Source of the DNA: JACVRW01 sp036519295
Lineage (GTDB): Bacteria > Actinomycetota > Thermoleophilia > Solirubrobacterales > Thermoleophilaceae
Length of the DNA: 8,137 bases
Assembly: GCA_036519295.1 (NCBI GenBank)
Contig: DATDLN010000248.1
Span: 1 to 8,137, forward strand
Reading direction: 5' to 3'
The translations under genes and the position numbers were made by a program. Below, piece by piece: positions 6,289-8,137 of the stretch; the stretch's first letter is position 1; every line of letters starts with the position of its first letter. Below the pieces are notes generated by a model. The model saw nothing but the letters and a program-made list of their open reading frames with translations. It searched no databases and was not told the DNA's origin.

Positions 6289-6316
6289 TTGAAACTCCCC
6301 GCAAATCCGCTACTGT
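6289..6316 (+). promoter_or_regulatory. candidate promoter of the riboswitch-peptidase unit
   Basis: TTGAAA (6289-6294) and TACTGT (6311-6316) are 16 bases apart, giving a good -35 and a TAnnnT -10. Transcription would start near 6322, so the leader would be just under 200 nt, long enough to carry the hairpin and the entire riboswitch. It is the best promoter-like pair in the window. Confidence 0.55.
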
Positions 6317-6327
6317 CCACGCGCGCA

Positions 6328-6359
6328 ACTTCCCTTGCACTGGGTTGTTGCAGGAAGGT
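6328..6359 (+). promoter_or_regulatory. leader hairpin ahead of the riboswitch
   Basis: ACTTCCCTTGCA (6328-6339) can pair with TGCAGGAAGGT (6349-6359) around a 9-base loop. The stem would have about ten pairs and a few single-base bulges. It would sit at the very 5' end of the predicted transcript. Its left arm is also complementary to the SD of the downstream gene, so it may belong to the switching mechanism rather than being an idle structure. Confidence 0.4.
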
Positions 6360-6363
6360 AAGT

Positions 6364-6508
6364 CAAGCGCCGAGTCCTCACGCTTCGGTGTGGGGAACGG
6401 GGGAACCAGAGGCGGCCGGAAAGCCGCCGGGGGCGAATTCGCGGCCCCGAGAGCCGCATTAGCGCATCTTCCAGCGCGAGCCCGTCAGCTAACCCCGTAG
6501 GCCCAAAC
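6364..6508 (+). ncRNA. cyclic di-AMP riboswitch (ydaO-yuaA class)
   Basis: The conserved blocks of the cyclic di-AMP aptamer appear in the right order. GCCGAGTCC (6369-6377) is followed by GGGGAACGGGGGAACC (6392-6407) and a GGGGGCGAAT block (6429-6438). Near the 3' end come CTTCCAGCGCGAG and CCCGTCAGCTAACCCCGTAG (6481-6500). Helices are visible: GGCGGC/GCCGCC (6411-6416 with 6423-6428), GCGGC/GCCGC (6441-6445 with 6453-6457) and GCGC/GCGC (6462-6465 with 6474-6477). The closing helix P1 looks weak (GCC 6369-6371 with GGC 6500-6502). Actinobacterial members often precede resuscitation-promoting factors and wall hydrolases, and the class generally turns genes off when the ligand is abundant. 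Here the aptamer ends next to the SD with no room for a terminator, which suggests translational control. Confidence 0.93.
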
Positions 6509-6516
6509 GGAAGGGG
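6509..6516 (+). promoter_or_regulatory. Shine-Dalgarno at the riboswitch edge
   Basis: GGAAGGGG lies directly after the aptamer and two bases before ATG 6519. The spacing is short for that ATG. An in-frame GTG two codons later (6525) would be spaced eight bases, so either start may be used. Bases 6511-6517 (AAGGGGA) can pair with TTCCCTT at 6330-6336 in the leader, with one G-U wobble. Confidence 0.6.
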
Positions 6517-6518
6517 AC

Positions 6519-8137
6519 ATGACGGTGACCACGGCCCAGAGGGATCTGGCTTCGGCCGAGATCTGGGAGCGCTCCCTCGAGCGATCCAGATATCGGCGCG
6601 CCCTAGCGCCAAAGGCGAAGCGGGAGACGGTTCGCAAGAAGCACGTCTCCGCGGCACTTGCGACCGCCGTGGTCGCCGGCCCGAGCGCACCACTTGCCGC
6701 CGCCCAGCTGGTCGGGAGCGGAACGGCATCGGTGGCCGCAGCGTCACCGGCCAGCCGGGCGATCCAGGTCCGGGACGGCGGCCTCCCACTGATGCTCGGA
6801 AGTCAGGGCGATCTCGTCGCCCACGTGCAGCAGGCGCTCGGTGTGAGCCCCGACGGTGTCTTCGGCCCGCAAACCGACGCCGCCGTGCGCCGGTTCCAGA
6901 CCTCCAGAAACCTTCAGGTCGACGGCATCGTCGGGCCCGCCACGTGGTCGGCCTTGTTCGGCTCGAGCGCCAGCGCCGCCGTGGGCGGCGACGCCCCAGC
7001 TCCGGTGAAACAGCGGCTCGAGCAGAAGCTCGCCGAGGCGGGACGGCAGTTCGACGTACAGGCCGGGGTGACCCCGGCGGGGGCGGCCATCGAGAAGGGC
7101 TGGAGCTCCGTCGGGGATGGCGCCGGCGCCAAGGCGCGCGCCACCAGCAAGGCGGACGTTCAGAAGGCCGACTCGAACGACAGCTCCGCCACCGACGAGC
7201 AGTCGGTCGCACAGACCGGCGGGGACAATCTCTCGGCCGGTGGTGAGCGCTCCGCAGGCACGACCGGTGACGACGACTCGGTCCCCAGGAAGGCCCCTCG
7301 CACGACCAAGCCGGTGGCCGAGACGAAGCCGGTGGCCGAGACGAAGCCGGTGGCCGAGACCACGCCACCGCCCTCGGGGAGCTGCTCCTCGACGCTCTCG
7401 ACCCCCGTGAAGGGCACGGTGGTCTCGGGCTTCGGGGACGACCGCGGAGACCACACTCACGAGGGCGTGGACATCGCGGCGCCCATGGGCACCGTCATCC
7501 GGGCAGCTGCCTGCGGCACGGTCACCGTCGCAGGGCAGCAGAGCGGCTACGGGAACATCGTCTGCATCACGCATTCGAGCACCTTCTCTACGTGCTACGC
7601 GCACATGTCCCGCTTCGCCGTCTCGGCCGGCACGCGCGTGCTGCAGGGCCAGGTCATCGGCTACGTGGGCTGCACGGGCAGCTGCACCGGCCCCCACCTC
7701 CACTTCGAGACCCGCGTGGATGGCGCGGCGCGCGATCCGCAGCCCTACCTCAACGGAGCGACCGCTCCGGGCGGTGCGACTACCAGCACGGCGAGCAGTG
7801 GCAAGACCACCGCGGCCAGGACGACCACCGCAAGCGCGATCGGCGGCAGGTCGACCAAGACGGTCGCACGAATCGGATCGACCGCGGTCAAGACCGCCTC
7901 GACGGTGACGGCCGAATCTGCCCGGGGCGGCACGACCACCAGCACCGGGTCCGAGACGCTCGCCACGGCGGGCGTCCAGCCGGGCGCGGTCGAGCAGGCG
8001 ACCGCCTACGGCGACTCGCAGGCTGCGGCGCCGGTCGAGCAGGCCGCGCCGGTCGAGCAGGCCGCGCCGGTGACCCCGGTCGAGCAGGCCGCGCCCGTCC
8101 AAGCGGCGCCGGTCGAGCAGGCCGCGCCGGTCACGCC
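6519..8137 (+). CDS. exported peptidoglycan-binding M23 (LytM) endopeptidase, 3'-truncated by window
   Basis: The frame is open from ATG 6519 to the window end, 539 codons without a stop. A long polar N-region (1-41, ending RKKH) is followed by an Ala-rich hydrophobic stretch (about 43-63), which looks like a signal peptide or anchor. Residues 93-149 form a peptidoglycan-binding domain (PF01471 type; VSPDGVFGPQTDAAVRRFQ, then VDGIVGPATWSALFG). A disordered linker (150-288) ends in three KPVAET repeats. The M23 domain (about 289-410) has all zinc and catalytic residues: H314 and D318 (HEGVD), H362 (YAHM), and H393/H395 (HLHFE). It has six cysteines (CSS, AAC, VCI, TCY, GCTGSC), suggesting disulfides outside the membrane. 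A Thr/Ala/Ser-rich tail then leads into AAPVEQ repeats. M23 enzymes cut peptide cross-bridges in peptidoglycan. Expression is under the cyclic di-AMP riboswitch. Confidence 0.93.
   Translation, partial: MTVTTAQRDLASAEIWERSLERSRYRRALAPKAKRETVRKKHVSAALATAVVAGPSAPLAAAQLVGSGTASVAAASPASRAIQVRDGGLPLMLGSQGDLVAHVQQALGVSPDGVFGPQTDAAVRRFQTSRNLQVDGIVGPATWSALFGSSASAAVGGDAPAPVKQRLEQKLAEAGRQFDVQAGVTPAGAAIEKGWSSVGDGAGAKARATSKADVQKADSNDSSATDEQSVAQTGGDNLSAGGERSAGTTGDDDSVPRKAPRTTKPVAETKPVAETKPVAETTPPPSGSCSSTLSTPVKGTVVSGFGDDRGDHTHEGVDIAAPMGTVIRAAACGTVTVAGQQSGYGNIVCITHSSTFSTCYAHMSRFAVSAGTRVLQGQVIGYVGCTGSCTGPHLHFETRVDGAARDPQPYLNGATAPGGATTSTASSGKTTAARTTTASAIGGRSTKTVARIGSTAVKTASTVTAESARGGTTTSTGSETLATAGVQPGAVEQATAYGDSQAAAPVEQAAPVEQAAPVTPVEQAAPVQAAPVEQAAPVT
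7308..7361 (+). repeat. 18-bp tandem repeat, three copies (KPVAET)
   Basis: Three consecutive copies of AAGCCGGTGGCCGAGACG lie in frame; only the last base of the third copy differs. They encode KPVAET three times in the linker just before the M23 domain. Near-perfect DNA identity points to recent slippage, so copy number may vary between strains. Confidence 0.9.
8025..8137 (+). repeat. degenerate 18-bp repeat array (AAPVEQ) running off the window
   Basis: Units of the form GCCGCGCCGGTCGAGCAG encode AAPVEQ. Full units lie at 8025-8042, 8043-8060 and 8103-8120, and shortened or altered units fill the gaps (8061-8102, 8121-8137; for example AAPVTPVEQ and AAPVQ). The array continues past the edge, so its total length is unknown. 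It encodes a Pro/Ala/Val/Glu/Gln low-complexity tail of a kind that can span or associate with the cell wall. Confidence 0.88.

Noticed and set aside
6236..6340. N-terminal extension of pyrE by 35 codons
   Set aside because: The extension is not family-like, and it covers the promoter and leader of the divergent gene. ATG 6235 gives the normal orotate phosphoribosyltransferase length.
6744..8102. A 452-residue open frame on the minus strand
   Set aside because: It lies opposite the M23 peptidase gene and has the Arg/Gly/Ala-rich composition of an antisense frame in GC-rich DNA. The plus-strand frame has recognisable domains.
8025..8137. Regularly repeated 18-bp units that could suggest a CRISPR or satellite array
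   Set aside because: The units are contiguous without spacers, stay in frame with the M23 gene and encode a low-complexity protein tail.

Overview
The window is a stretch of very GC-rich bacterial chromosome with eight well-supported genes, one of them cut by the right edge. It most resembles an actinobacterium, possibly of the Thermoleophilia/Solirubrobacterales kind. The signs are strong GC bias at third codon positions, GTG starts, weak or absent Shine-Dalgarno (SD) sequences on several genes, a cyclic di-AMP (ydaO-yuaA) riboswitch in front of a peptidoglycan hydrolase, and a DUF4287-SRPBCC fusion of a type common in that phylum. The class-level placement is inference; nothing here is taxon-diagnostic. 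I saw no tRNA, rRNA, CRISPR array, insertion sequence or phage gene.

Left part (1-2806). Bases 30-380 hold no confident gene. Next come a 64-residue helical protein gene with an excellent SD (381-575, minus) and a LysR-type regulator (674-1570, minus). The regulator is divergent from a small SnoaL/NTF2-fold gene (1643-2059, plus). The 72-base gap between these two contains a dyad that overlaps a promoter positioned for a nearly leaderless transcript. A DUF4287 plus SRPBCC/AHSA1 protein (2147-2806, minus) converges on the SnoaL-like gene.

Middle part (3003-6235). Two membrane protein genes lie in tandem on the minus strand: a half-size FUSC-family protein (3562-4773) and, downstream, an unrecognised small polytopic protein (3003-3476). 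The FUSC gene diverges from nudC (4845-5705, plus), with a 7-bp inverted repeat between them. NudC is a zinc-ribbon Nudix NAD(H) pyrophosphatase. Its 3' end overlaps by 25 bases the 3' end of pyrE (5681-6235, minus), the orotate phosphoribosyltransferase of pyrimidine synthesis.

Right part (6236-8137). Divergent from pyrE is the most informative unit of the window: a promoter, a leader hairpin, a cyclic di-AMP riboswitch, and an SD touching the aptamer's 3' edge. The gene that follows encodes an exported protein with a peptidoglycan-binding domain, an intact M23 (LytM) endopeptidase domain and a low-complexity Ala/Pro/Val/Glu/Gln tail still open at base 8137. Cyclic di-AMP is a known wall- and osmo-stress second messenger, so the arrangement fits control of wall cleavage by cyclic di-AMP. 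The leader carries an apparent anti-SD segment with two mutually exclusive partners, a possible translational switch and the best candidate here for something not yet described.
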